Assembly: GCA_900555605.1 (NCBI GenBank)
Contig: USLW01000049.1
Coordinates: forward strand, 1-10,449
Reading direction: 5' to 3'
Origin: an uncultured Clostridium sp.
GTDB lineage: Bacteria; Bacillota; Clostridia; UBA1212; UBA1255
Length of the DNA stretch: 10,449 bases
This document shows positions 1 to 6,421 of the stretch, one piece after another. The number at the start of each line of letters is the position of its first letter. Position 1 is the first letter of the stretch. Below the pieces are notes generated by a model. That model was not told the DNA's origin. It did no database searches and saw only the letters and a program-made list of their open reading frames with translations. The position numbers and the translations under genes are program-made.

Positions 1-1123
1 CCGGCGGAAATGCAGTTTTTATTTCGAGAGGAGCCTGAAATGGAAAAACAGGAGTTTTTCCGCCATATACACTGGGAGCTTTTGAAATGCATTGCCATTC
101 TGCGTCTGTATACAGAGGAGCAATGGATCGAACCCGCATTGCCTCCGAAGCTGCCCTACGGGATTTTATTTCACCAAACCATGAGTTACCTGGCGGCTGC
201 CGGCCCTGCCACCGCGGCAGCTGGCGGAGGAGATGCTGACGCTTCAGAGCTTCCGCCATATTCTACCGGAGGATTACCGGATCCTGCTGCGTGAAATGTG
301 CAGGCAGCAGCTGCTGGAGCTGACAGAGGATCATCAGCTGATGATCGGACCTGCGGGAGAACGGCTGATTTACAATTATACGTTCTACAGTGTATTTGAA
401 ACGCCTGAGGAATATGACGTCTTGTGTAATGCGGAAGCGATCGGTACGGTACGGGAGGGATTTCCGGCCGGAGAGACATTTGCTTTGGCCGGCCGGTATT
501 GGAAGGTGCTGCGCAGAGAAAAAAAGGCCCGCAAGCTATATGTAGCCGAGGAGCGGATTCCGGAAACAGAGACCTGGTGGGGAAGAGATGAAATCCAGGG
601 CATTTCATCCAAACAATGGAATGGAATTCGGGAGATGCCCGTACATACGAAGGTCATGCGGAAAATGCGTGATATTTTACTTGAGGAGACGCAATATGCT
701 TTCTTGAGCGATTCCGCGGCAGAGCGGCTGTTTGAAATGCGGGAGCTGGCCAAAGAACGTTTGCTCGGAACAGAAACCGTGATCCCTATCACAGGACATG
801 CAGCGGGCATTTTTCCTTTTCTCGGCGCCCGGGAAATGCTGACGCTCTGCCTCGCGCTGAACAATCAAGGGATATCTGCCCGGCTCCATCTGGACGGCAG
901 CGTTCCTGTGTGTATTTTCGTGCGGGACTGCGGGGCGGCGGAGGTGCGCCGTATCCTGAATGCGATTCAATATGAACCGTTTTCCCTCTCGGCGCAGATG
1001 CTGCCGGAAGATCCGGAGACAGCGGGAAAATTCAGTCCGTATATTCCAAAAGAACTGCAGCAAAAGGCATTTCTTGCAGATGTTCTGGATGCCGAGGGGC
1101 TGCAGACGCATCTGCAGCTGTAA
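1..1123 (+). pseudogene. Lhr-like DEAD/DEAH-box helicase, C-terminal part, frameshifted
   Basis: This is the 3' portion of a large ATP-dependent helicase of the Lhr type (COG1201-like), recognised by remembered family patterns. Frame 1 is open from base 1 and encodes HIHWELLKCIAI, then LYTEEQWIEP and FHQTMSYLAAAG. Frame 2 continues with LPPRQLAEEML, EDYRILLREM, the fragment IGPAGERLIYNYTFYSVF and FALAGRYWKVL, ending in TAA at 1121-1123. The two halves read as one protein only if the frame changes between about 201 and 206, where one base is extra or two are missing. Frame 1 otherwise runs to a stop at 292-294, and frame 2 is closed upstream by a TGA at 182-184. The Walker A and DEAH motor motifs lie outside the window. 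No slippery heptamer is visible, so a real inactivating mutation or a sequencing error is more likely than programmed frameshifting. If intact, it would act on nucleic acids, probably in repair. Confidence 0.8.
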
Positions 1124-1208
1124 CACGCATTTCGGGAGAATGGCACGTATCCTCCCGACACATGATAGCAGTCTGTTTCATGTTCAAAGGCTGCGGATGA
1201 GGGGCACA

Positions 1209-2225
1209 CTATTTTTCCCGCATATCGTAATACTCTTTAACCGCGGCAAAAAAGGCATCAATATTTTCCCAGCTGCTCATAGGCGGAATATCACAGCCTG
1301 AGGAAATTACAAAATTCGGGTAATCCGGACAGCATGCGGACATAATTTGTTTTGTTTCCGCTGCGATGGAGGCAGGCGTACCGTTGCGGAACTGCCCGGC
1401 AGGATCTACATTTCCCATGACGACGATATCCTTGGGAATATGGGCCAGCATATCCTTCATGACAATGGAATTTCCGAAATGATAAGCTGCCGCCCGGGTC
1501 TGTAAAATGGAATCGATCATTTGAATCGTATGATTGCCGCAGTTATGATAAATTACAAGAAAATCATCATTTTGCACCTTTCTTACAATTTCCGCAACAT
1601 ACGGTGCAGAAAATTCTGCGGCTAAATCCGGAGACAGCAATCCTGTCAGCGGTTCCGCCATTACGATTCCGGCGGCCCCTGTTTTTTTATAGGCATTGAT
1701 ATAATCAATTAAAAAGGCAGTGGTTTTCTGCATGGTGATATGCACCATATCCGGTTCCGCGTAACAGTTTACCAGCGCTTCCGTGACATCCATCAATCTG
1801 CCTGCCAGTGAGAACGGACCGATCACACCGGCAAACACCGGTTTTTCTCTAATCAATCCGCATGCTTTTTCAATGGCCTCGATATAGATACCGGTACGGC
1901 CGGCGCCTACAGGCGGTATTGCCAACGCTGCTGCTTCCTCTTGATCGGAAATGACGGCTCCGACGACCGTAGGGACTTCATCATCTGAAACCCGGATAGA
2001 GGACCCGAATGCCTCCGCTTCCACGGAAAGATCCATCATACTGACAGCGGCGGCGGAATCTACCCGATCCGCAATGCGCTTCATCCCTTTTGCCTGGAGC
2101 GTGCTGTCACTGATCAATTCCCGCACGCTGATTCCCAGCAAGCTGACAGACGGAAAAGAAAGAATCGGCATTGCCTTCTTGCGGGACGCGCTTTTCAGAT
2201 CCTCCAACCATGCTTTTGCATTCAT
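1209..2225 (-). CDS. Uroporphyrinogen decarboxylase-family (MtaA/CmuA-like) methyltransferase
   Basis: The 338-residue protein belongs to the UroD superfamily, on the corrinoid methyltransferase side (MtaA, CmuA, MtbA) rather than true HemE. It carries the zinc-thiolate ligands of that branch, HxC at His227 and Cys229 (YHNCGNHT) and a distal Cys311 (SSGCDIPP), which activate a thiol or other methyl acceptor. The N-terminal MMDLSVEAEAFG stretch also fits, and the HemE signature RQAGRY is absent. The ATG at 2225 is chosen because AAGGGGA lies about 6-8 bases upstream; 16 further in-frame codons upstream lack such a site. A TATAAT-like -10 is possible at 2296-2291 but has no convincing -35, so cotranscription from the reductase gene 157 bp upstream remains possible. 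No corrinoid protein or substrate-specific methyltransferase is in view. Clostridia generally lack coenzyme M, so the acceptor may be another compound. Family call is firm; substrate unknown. Confidence 0.85.
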   Translation of the reverse strand: MNAKAWLEDLKSASRKKAMPILSFPSVSLLGISVRELISDSTLQAKGMKRIADRVDSAAAVSMMDLSVEAEAFGSSIRVSDDEVPTVVGAVISDQEEAAALAIPPVGAGRTGIYIEAIEKACGLIREKPVFAGVIGPFSLAGRLMDVTEALVNCYAEPDMVHITMQKTTAFLIDYINAYKKTGAAGIVMAEPLTGLLSPDLAAEFSAPYVAEIVRKVQNDDFLVIYHNCGNHTIQMIDSILQTRAAAYHFGNSIVMKDMLAHIPKDIVVMGNVDPAGQFRNGTPASIAAETKQIMSACCPDYPNFVISSGCDIPPMSSWENIDAFFAAVKEYYDMREK

Positions 2226-2382
2226 ATAAATTCCCCTTACCTGAAGTAATTTTACATGGATTAGTATAATCAACTTTCAGGGTCGGGGATATTATAATCT
2301 TATGATTTTTAGAAAAATATTATTCAGTTTGTCTGTGCGTTGTCCATGCGCTGCCTGCGCGGATACCGTGCCGTATTGTCTT

Positions 2383-3507
2383 TTATGCTTCCAGTACTGC
2401 GGCGGCCTTGGCCAGTTCCTGGCGGATGCGGATATGCTGCGGACATACCTTTTCGCATTTTCCGCATTTAATGCATGCTGAAGCCTTATGCCGGCCCTGC
2501 CCTTCGGTATTCCAATGATAGCTTCCCTTTGCGGCAGGTAAATTATTATAAAGCTTCACAATATTAATTGCCTGAAAGGTGCCGTAGATTGCGATTTGTT
2601 TCGGACATTCCTTCATACAGTAAGCACAGGCCGTGCAGGGGACTGTGGGCAGCTTTGCCAGGACCTCCCGCGCCGCGTCTATGGTTTGATATTCTTTTTC
2701 CGTAAGCGGTCTGAAGTCCGTCATATAGGAAAGATTATCCTCCATCTGCCCGAGGCTTGACATGCCGGAGAGCACTGTTATGACATGGTCCTGTGAAGCG
2801 GCAAACCGGATTGCCCATGAGGATGGAGAGGCAGCAGGGTCCGCGGCATAAAAGAGATCTGTAATTGCCTTAGGCGGGTCCGCCAGCATACCGCCCTTGA
2901 CAGGCTCCATGATAATGATGGGCTTGCCGTGCTTGCGGGCAACCTCGCAGCATTTGCGCGACTCAATGCTTTCGTTTTCCCAATCCGCGTAATTGACCTG
3001 GAGCTGCACAAATTCCATTTCCGGGTGGGCCGTCAGGATTTCATCTAATACGGCTGCCCGATCGTGAATAGAAAAGCCTAAGTGCCTGATAAGCCCTGCT
3101 TCCTTTTTTTGCGCGAGATAGTTCCAGATATCATAGTCGTCAAAACAACGGGTGCGTTCTTCTCCCAGGTTATGCAGCAGATAAAAATCAAAATATCCCG
3201 CGCCGGTTCGCTCTAACGAGGTGTACAGCATCTGCTCCGCATCCGCCTTTGTCTTAGCGGCCCATGCAGGCAGCTTGGTGGCAAGCAGAAAACGATCCCG
3301 CGGATAGCGGTCCACCAGGGTCTTTTTGATGGCCTTCTCTGATTCTCCGTCTCCATAGCCGTAGGCTGTATCAAAATAACGAAATCCGGAAGACAAAAAC
3401 AGGTCCACCATTTTTGAAGTTTGTTCGATATCGACTGCGCCGTCTTTAACGGGAAGCCGCATGAACCCGAAGCCGAGTTTTGGAATTTCCTTTCCCAAAT
3501 AATCCAT
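2383..3507 (-). CDS. Aldo/keto reductase with C-terminal 2x[4Fe-4S] ferredoxin domain
   Basis: The 374-residue cytoplasmic oxidoreductase has two parts. Residues 1 to about 285 form an aldo/keto reductase TIM barrel with the expected catalytic tetrad: Asp46 and Tyr51 (FDTAYGYG), Lys78 (ATKLP) and His112 (LLHNLG). Residues 291-301 and 345-355 each carry a CxxCxxCxxxCP motif (Cys291/294/297/301 and Cys345/348/351/355), predicting two [4Fe-4S] clusters. This fused architecture is common in anaerobic clostridia, where electrons may pass between NAD(P)H and a ferredoxin-like partner; the carbonyl substrate is unknown. The start at 3507 is preferred over an in-frame ATG at 3693 because GGAGG sits 8 bases upstream. 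The longer version would also run through the promoter region and encode a low-complexity leader unlike the family. A good promoter lies at 3562-3591. Confidence 0.93.
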   Translation of the reverse strand: MDYLGKEIPKLGFGFMRLPVKDGAVDIEQTSKMVDLFLSSGFRYFDTAYGYGDGESEKAIKKTLVDRYPRDRFLLATKLPAWAAKTKADAEQMLYTSLERTGAGYFDFYLLHNLGEERTRCFDDYDIWNYLAQKKEAGLIRHLGFSIHDRAAVLDEILTAHPEMEFVQLQVNYADWENESIESRKCCEVARKHGKPIIIMEPVKGGMLADPPKAITDLFYAADPAASPSSWAIRFAASQDHVITVLSGMSSLGQMEDNLSYMTDFRPLTEKEYQTIDAAREVLAKLPTVPCTACAYCMKECPKQIAIYGTFQAINIVKLYNNLPAAKGSYHWNTEGQGRHKASACIKCGKCEKVCPQHIRIRQELAKAAAVLEA

Positions 3508-3561
3508 TTGATAAACCTCCATATGTACAATATCATTGTTTCCATATATATTTACGCATAT

Positions 3562-3591
3562 ATCATAATCATAAGCGCGGAATGAAGTCAA
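3562..3591 (-). promoter_or_regulatory. Promoter of the aldo/keto reductase gene
   Basis: On the minus strand, TTGACT (3591-3586) is followed after 18 bases by TATGAT (3567-3562). Both are close to sigma-70/SigA consensus. Transcription should start near 3555, leaving a leader of about 50 nt before the ATG at 3507. It faces away from the pnuC promoter, with about 33 bp between the two -35 boxes. A repressor bound between them could control both genes. Confidence 0.7.
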
Positions 3592-3624
3592 TACTGCAAA
3601 AAAATTTGATGATCCGGACATATA

Positions 3625-3653
3625 TTGCTTTTTTTTTCTTTCTATGCTATAAT
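3625..3653 (+). promoter_or_regulatory. Extended -10 promoter of the pnuC-like gene
   Basis: TTGCTT (3625-3630), a 17-base T-rich spacer and a perfect TATAAT (3648-3653) preceded by TGC (extended -10) make a near-ideal SigA promoter. The predicted start is near 3660. That gives a leader of about 108 nt before the ATG at 3768, long enough for the structured element at 3671-3755. Confidence 0.85.
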
Positions 3654-3670
3654 CGAACCTGAGCATAATC

Positions 3671-3755
3671 ACTGCCACCGGGTAGTTGTGCATTTTGCAC
3701 TCGTATACACATCGTTAGGTCTTTGCAGATGTGTATGGCGGGTGCTTTTTATTTT
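3671..3755 (+). promoter_or_regulatory. Structured leader with intrinsic terminator (attenuator or riboswitch candidate)
   Basis: The leader can fold three ways. A hairpin ACTGCC (3671-3676)/GGTAGT (3681-3686) closes an ACCG loop. A second perfect hairpin pairs GTGCA (3688-3692) with TGCAC (3696-3700). A long stem pairs 3697-3713 with 3728-3745: 17 base pairs including three G-U pairs and one bulged G at 3737. It is followed directly by TTTTTATTTT (3746-3755), which is a strong intrinsic terminator. The second and third structures compete for 3697-3700, giving an antiterminator/terminator arrangement. The Shine-Dalgarno TAGGAGG of pnuC begins right after the T tract. PnuC genes in Firmicutes can be controlled by NAD+ or TPP riboswitches; I could not match this leader to the TPP consensus and cannot recall the NAD+-II consensus well enough to assign it. 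Confidence 0.7.
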
Positions 3756-3767
3756 AGGAGGTTTTTT

Positions 3768-4469
3768 ATGAGACTGCGCAATCCGTTCCGCACCTTAACA
3801 AAATTTGAGTGGATCTTATGGCTGACGTCCGCTGCAGTGGTGACCTTGGTTTCCGCTGCCGGACCATTTTTGTTCGGCGGTACATTGAATCTGCTTACCG
3901 TGCTTGCTTCTCTGATCGGAGTTACGGCCTTGATTTTTGTGGCAAAGGGAGATGTTTTCGGACAGATTCTGACAGTGGTTTTCAGTTTGCTTTATGCAGT
4001 GATTTCTCTGCGCTTCCGCTATTACGGCGAGATGATTACATATCTGGGCATGACCATGCCGATTGCGGGTTTGTCGGTGGCGGCGTGGCTGCGGCATCCG
4101 TATAAAAAGGGAAAATCAGAGGTAGCGGTTGCAGTGCTCGGACGCAGGCGGACGGTACAGATGTTCCTTCTGACTGCTGCCGTGACGTTTCTCTTTTATT
4201 TTGTCCTTGCGTATTTTCATACGGCAAATTTGGCGGTTAGTACGGTCTCTATTGCGACAAGCTTTCTTGCCTCTTATCTCATGCTGTACCGGAGCCCTGC
4301 GTATGCCCTTGCCTATGCGGCCAATGATCTTGTATTGATTGTGCTCTGGGTCCTGGCGACAGCCGAAAGCCTGTCTTATCTGCCGATGGTAATTTGTTTT
4401 ATCATGTTTTTTTGCAATGATCTTTACGGATTCTATAACTGGCGCAGAATGAAGCGGCGGCAGGGATAA
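3768..4469 (+). CDS. pnuC: PnuC-family nicotinamide riboside (vitamin) transporter
   Basis: The 233-residue membrane protein has about seven hydrophobic segments and the hallmarks of the PnuC family: a conserved AANDLVL (Asn186, Asp187) in a late helix and the C-terminal NDLYGFYNW block (217-225) followed by a basic tail. Members facilitate uptake of nicotinamide riboside for NAD synthesis; relatives (PnuT, PnuX) carry thiamine or riboflavin, and sequence alone does not settle the substrate. The ATG at 3768 is chosen because TAGGAGG ends 6-7 bases upstream; a TTG at 3723 in the same frame lies inside the leader hairpin and has no ribosome site. The gene has its own strong promoter and a leader with a terminator hairpin, so expression is probably set by premature termination. 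It converges on the Fe-S protein gene with only 3 bp between the stops. Confidence 0.88.
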   Translation: MRLRNPFRTLTKFEWILWLTSAAVVTLVSAAGPFLFGGTLNLLTVLASLIGVTALIFVAKGDVFGQILTVVFSLLYAVISLRFRYYGEMITYLGMTMPIAGLSVAAWLRHPYKKGKSEVAVAVLGRRRTVQMFLLTAAVTFLFYFVLAYFHTANLAVSTVSIATSFLASYLMLYRSPAYALAYAANDLVLIVLWVLATAESLSYLPMVICFIMFFCNDLYGFYNWRRMKRRQG

Positions 4470-4472
4470 TGC

Positions 4473-5114
4473 CTACCGCGATGCTTCCTGCAGTTTTCCG
4501 TCCGTGGACACTGTGATGATCTGACAGGGGATTCTTTTTCCGGTATTTTTCAGCGCCTGCATAACTGCCGCGGCGATTCCGCCGCAGCAGGGCACCGTCA
4601 TACGGACTACCGTAATGCTTTCGATATGATTTTCTTTTAGGATCGCCGTCAGCTTTTCGGAATAATCGCAGCCGTCCAGCTTCGGGCAGCCGATGAGTGT
4701 AATGTGATTTTTCATAAAACGTTCATGAAAGCTTCCGTATGCAAACGCGGTACAATCTGCGGCAATCAACAGCTTGGCTCCGTCAAAAAACGGCGCGGCA
4801 GCGGAAACCAGCTTGATCTGTATCGGCCACTGCATGAGGCGGCTTTCCGAATATGCTTCCGGAGCCGGCAATGGCGCTGCCGCGGTACTGCGTTTTACGG
4901 CTTCGGCGCAGTATGCCGCGGCTTCCCGCTCCTCAAAGGAGATCGCACCGGCAGGACATACCGGCAGGCAGTCCCCGAGACCGTCGCAGTAATCGTCACG
5001 GAGCAGCCTTGCTTTTCCATTCGCTATGCCGATGGCGCCTTCATGGCAGGCAGCTGCGCAAAGACCGCATCCGTCGCATTTTTTTTCATCAATCTTGATT
5101 ATTTGCCGTTTCAT
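4473..5114 (-). CDS. 4Fe-4S binding protein with atypical second cluster and cysteine-rich C-terminal domain
   Basis: This 213-residue soluble protein begins with a ferredoxin-like domain. Cluster I has Cys13, Cys16, Cys19 and Cys23 (CDGCGLCAAAC). The second site keeps Cys43, Cys49 and Cys53 (YCDGLGDCLPVCP) but has Leu46 where the next ligand would be, so it probably binds no [4Fe-4S] cluster, or a [3Fe-4S] one. I recall similar GLG variants in clostridial relatives, so this is probably a family trait and not decay. The C-terminal half (residues about 98-205) has conserved-looking cysteines: Cys121 (ADCTAF), Cys143 and Cys149 (GCPKLDGC) and a Cys176-Cys177 pair (VPCCGG), suggesting redox or further metal chemistry. 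The ATG at 5114 follows GGGAG by about 10 bases. It lies 120 bp downstream of the DUF6125-like gene on the same strand. Reaction unknown. Confidence 0.85.
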   Translation of the reverse strand: MKRQIIKIDEKKCDGCGLCAAACHEGAIGIANGKARLLRDDYCDGLGDCLPVCPAGAISFEEREAAAYCAEAVKRSTAAAPLPAPEAYSESRLMQWPIQIKLVSAAAPFFDGAKLLIAADCTAFAYGSFHERFMKNHITLIGCPKLDGCDYSEKLTAILKENHIESITVVRMTVPCCGGIAAAVMQALKNTGKRIPCQIITVSTDGKLQEASR

Positions 5115-5234
5115 GACTCATTTCTCCCTTCAAAATTCTGCTCCGGAACAGCGCCGGACCGCGCGTTTGCTTTCTTCCGGAGGCGGGATTTTGCCGCCCG
5201 TCTGTCGACACTTTCTGCATAAAAAATCCCGGAT

Positions 5235-5753
5235 TCATTCCTCCAGCGTAAAACGCCAGGCGCAGCAGCACGTCTCATCGCTGATTTCAGGAAAGCAGCT
5301 CAAACACTCGCAGGTGATGCGGCTGTCGATTGTGCGGGCGAATTCCGCGTACTCGATGATTCCGACGGACCTGCAGGGATGAAATTCCATCTGCTTGCGT
5401 TTTCTTGCGGACTGCACCCTGCATTCCAATGTCCTGTAAATTAAGGTATGGTCCTGCATGATGATCTCATCTTGGTTTATATTTGCGTAGAAGCGAAAGG
5501 ACAAAGCCTTTGCCAGCCCCTCTAAGCCGGCCTGCTGGGGCAGCTGCAGAAATTCTTTTATTCTCCGTGCTTCTATGACCGTAAACACCTTCCATGCTTC
5601 TGCATCATGAAACATGGCTTCTTCCATCCCGTATTTCCGTTCGATTGACTGAAACCATACGCCGTCCATTGCAAGCCAATTCTTTGCATAAATTTCAATG
5701 AGACGGATCAGCTCGTCTTTTGTGCATGCTTCTAATTTTTCGCGATTTTTCAT
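5235..5753 (-). CDS. DUF6125-like cysteine-rich protein
   Basis: The 172-residue protein has no signal peptide or membrane segment. The opening KDELIRLIEIYAKNWLAMDG, then FTVIEARRI, the fragment ECRVQSARKRK, and CRSVGIIEYAEFARTIDSRI match my memory of a clostridial family annotated as DUF6125 (sometimes linked to L-2-amino-thiazoline-4-carboxylate hydrolase-like proteins). Its function is not established. Eight of its nine cysteines fall in the second half: Cys111, Cys127, Cys148, Cys150, Cys153 and the triplet Cys162-164. This pattern would suit metal or Fe-S binding. The ATG at 5753 follows AAGGA by about 9 bases. It is the first of two same-strand genes, the second being the Fe-S protein 120 bp downstream. 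The AT-rich upstream stretch has TATATA-like boxes but no clear -35. Confidence 0.72.
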   Translation of the reverse strand: MKNREKLEACTKDELIRLIEIYAKNWLAMDGVWFQSIERKYGMEEAMFHDAEAWKVFTVIEARRIKEFLQLPQQAGLEGLAKALSFRFYANINQDEIIMQDHTLIYRTLECRVQSARKRKQMEFHPCRSVGIIEYAEFARTIDSRITCECLSCFPEISDETCCCAWRFTLEE

Positions 5754-5886
5754 AGGTTCATATCCTTTTATTTATATATTTTTCTGAAGGCATTGATTTT
5801 GCTGTCTGATCGTCTGCCTTTCGAGATTTCAAACGAATCACAAACTGTGATATCCGGCAATGCACAAGACCAGACAGGGGCATGCT

Positions 5887-6402
5887 TTACAGATCTTTGC
5901 GCATAATATAATCAGTCTGTTCATCGTTTCCGACAAAGAACGGATGCGCTCCGATTCTGTAAAAACCATGCTTCTTGTAAAACGCGAGGGCTTTTTCGTT
6001 TTTTTCCCATACCCCGAGCCAGACATATCGTTTTCCCCGCGCATTTGCCATCTCTGCCGCTTTGTTTATGAGATAGCCGCCCAGTCCAAAGCCTTGAAAT
6101 TTTTGCAGAATGTATATTCTTTCGATCTCTAAAGAGGCTTGATCTCGGAACTCCGTTTGCGCAGAACCCTCATTCAGCTTCATATAGCCGGATAGCGAGC
6201 CGTCAAGATACAGAAAATAAAACCAGGAATTTTCATTTAATAATTCCTTTTGCAGCTTTTCCTCATGATAGGCCTTGTCCAAATAGGCCTGCAGCTCAGC
6301 CGGCGCATTCTGATCTGAAAAGGTTTCCTGAAATGTGCTGCGGGATATCTGCTGCAGCGCATAAAGATCCTCCTGTGTACATTGCCTGAAAATAAGATCC
6401 AA
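5887..6402 (-). CDS. paiA: PaiA-like GNAT N-acetyltransferase (polyamine acetylation)
   Basis: The 171-residue cytoplasmic GNAT enzyme transfers an acetyl group from acetyl-CoA to a primary amine. Motifs are in order: LEIERIYI (91-98) for beta-4, the acetyl-CoA phosphate loop QGFGLG (103-108), and WLGVWEKNEKALAFY (128-142) leading to the KHGF turn. The match to Bacillus subtilis PaiA, a spermine/spermidine acetyltransferase, is close along the whole length as I recall it, including QNAP near residue 31 and the C-terminal GNDEQTDYIM. The start codon is TTG at 6402, not ATG: GGGAGG lies exactly 8 bases upstream, and the family N-terminus begins there. It is the last gene of the ABC operon, 19 bp after the ATPase stop, and its ribosome site lies in that gap. 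This context suggests acetylation and efflux of the same amine-containing compounds. Confidence 0.85.
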   Translation of the reverse strand: MDLIFRQCTQEDLYALQQISRSTFQETFSDQNAPAELQAYLDKAYHEEKLQKELLNENSWFYFLYLDGSLSGYMKLNEGSAQTEFRDQASLEIERIYILQKFQGFGLGGYLINKAAEMANARGKRYVWLGVWEKNEKALAFYKKHGFYRIGAHPFFVGNDEQTDYIMRKDL

Positions 6403-6421
6403 TTTTTTTGCCTCCCGTGAT

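Noticed and set aside
186..608. Long antisense open frames opposite the helicase gene
   Set aside because: Composition and lack of ribosome sites mark them as shadows of the GC-rich coding strand.
1132..1158. 7-bp perfect inverted repeat TCGGGAG/CTCCCGA between the convergent helicase and UroD genes
   Set aside because: It sits where a terminator would be expected, but the loop is 13 bases and no T tract follows on either strand, so it is not a convincing intrinsic terminator.
1209..2225. Identification as HemE (true uroporphyrinogen decarboxylase)
   Set aside because: The N-terminal HemE signature is absent, and the HxC plus distal Cys zinc ligands of corrinoid methyltransferases are present.
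3508..3693. Extension of the aldo/keto reductase start to 3693
   Set aside because: It would read through the reductase's own promoter and the divergent pnuC promoter, and lacks the GGAGG that precedes 3507.
5182..5198. GGCGG/CCGCC hairpin between the DUF6125-like and Fe-S genes
   Set aside because: Only 5 bp and no T tract on the minus strand; insufficient to call a terminator.
5089..5271. 60-residue open frame on the minus strand
   Set aside because: It overlaps the ends of two well-supported genes in another frame, has no recognisable family features and no good ribosome site.
5803..5876. Dyads in the gap after paiA: ATCACA-AAC-TGTGAT at 5837-5851 and a distant TGTCTGATC/GACCAGACA pair
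   Set aside because: The inner dyad is perfect but short and not followed by a T run, and the outer pair has a mismatch and wide spacing. They could be an operator or weak terminator for the ABC operon, but evidence is thin.
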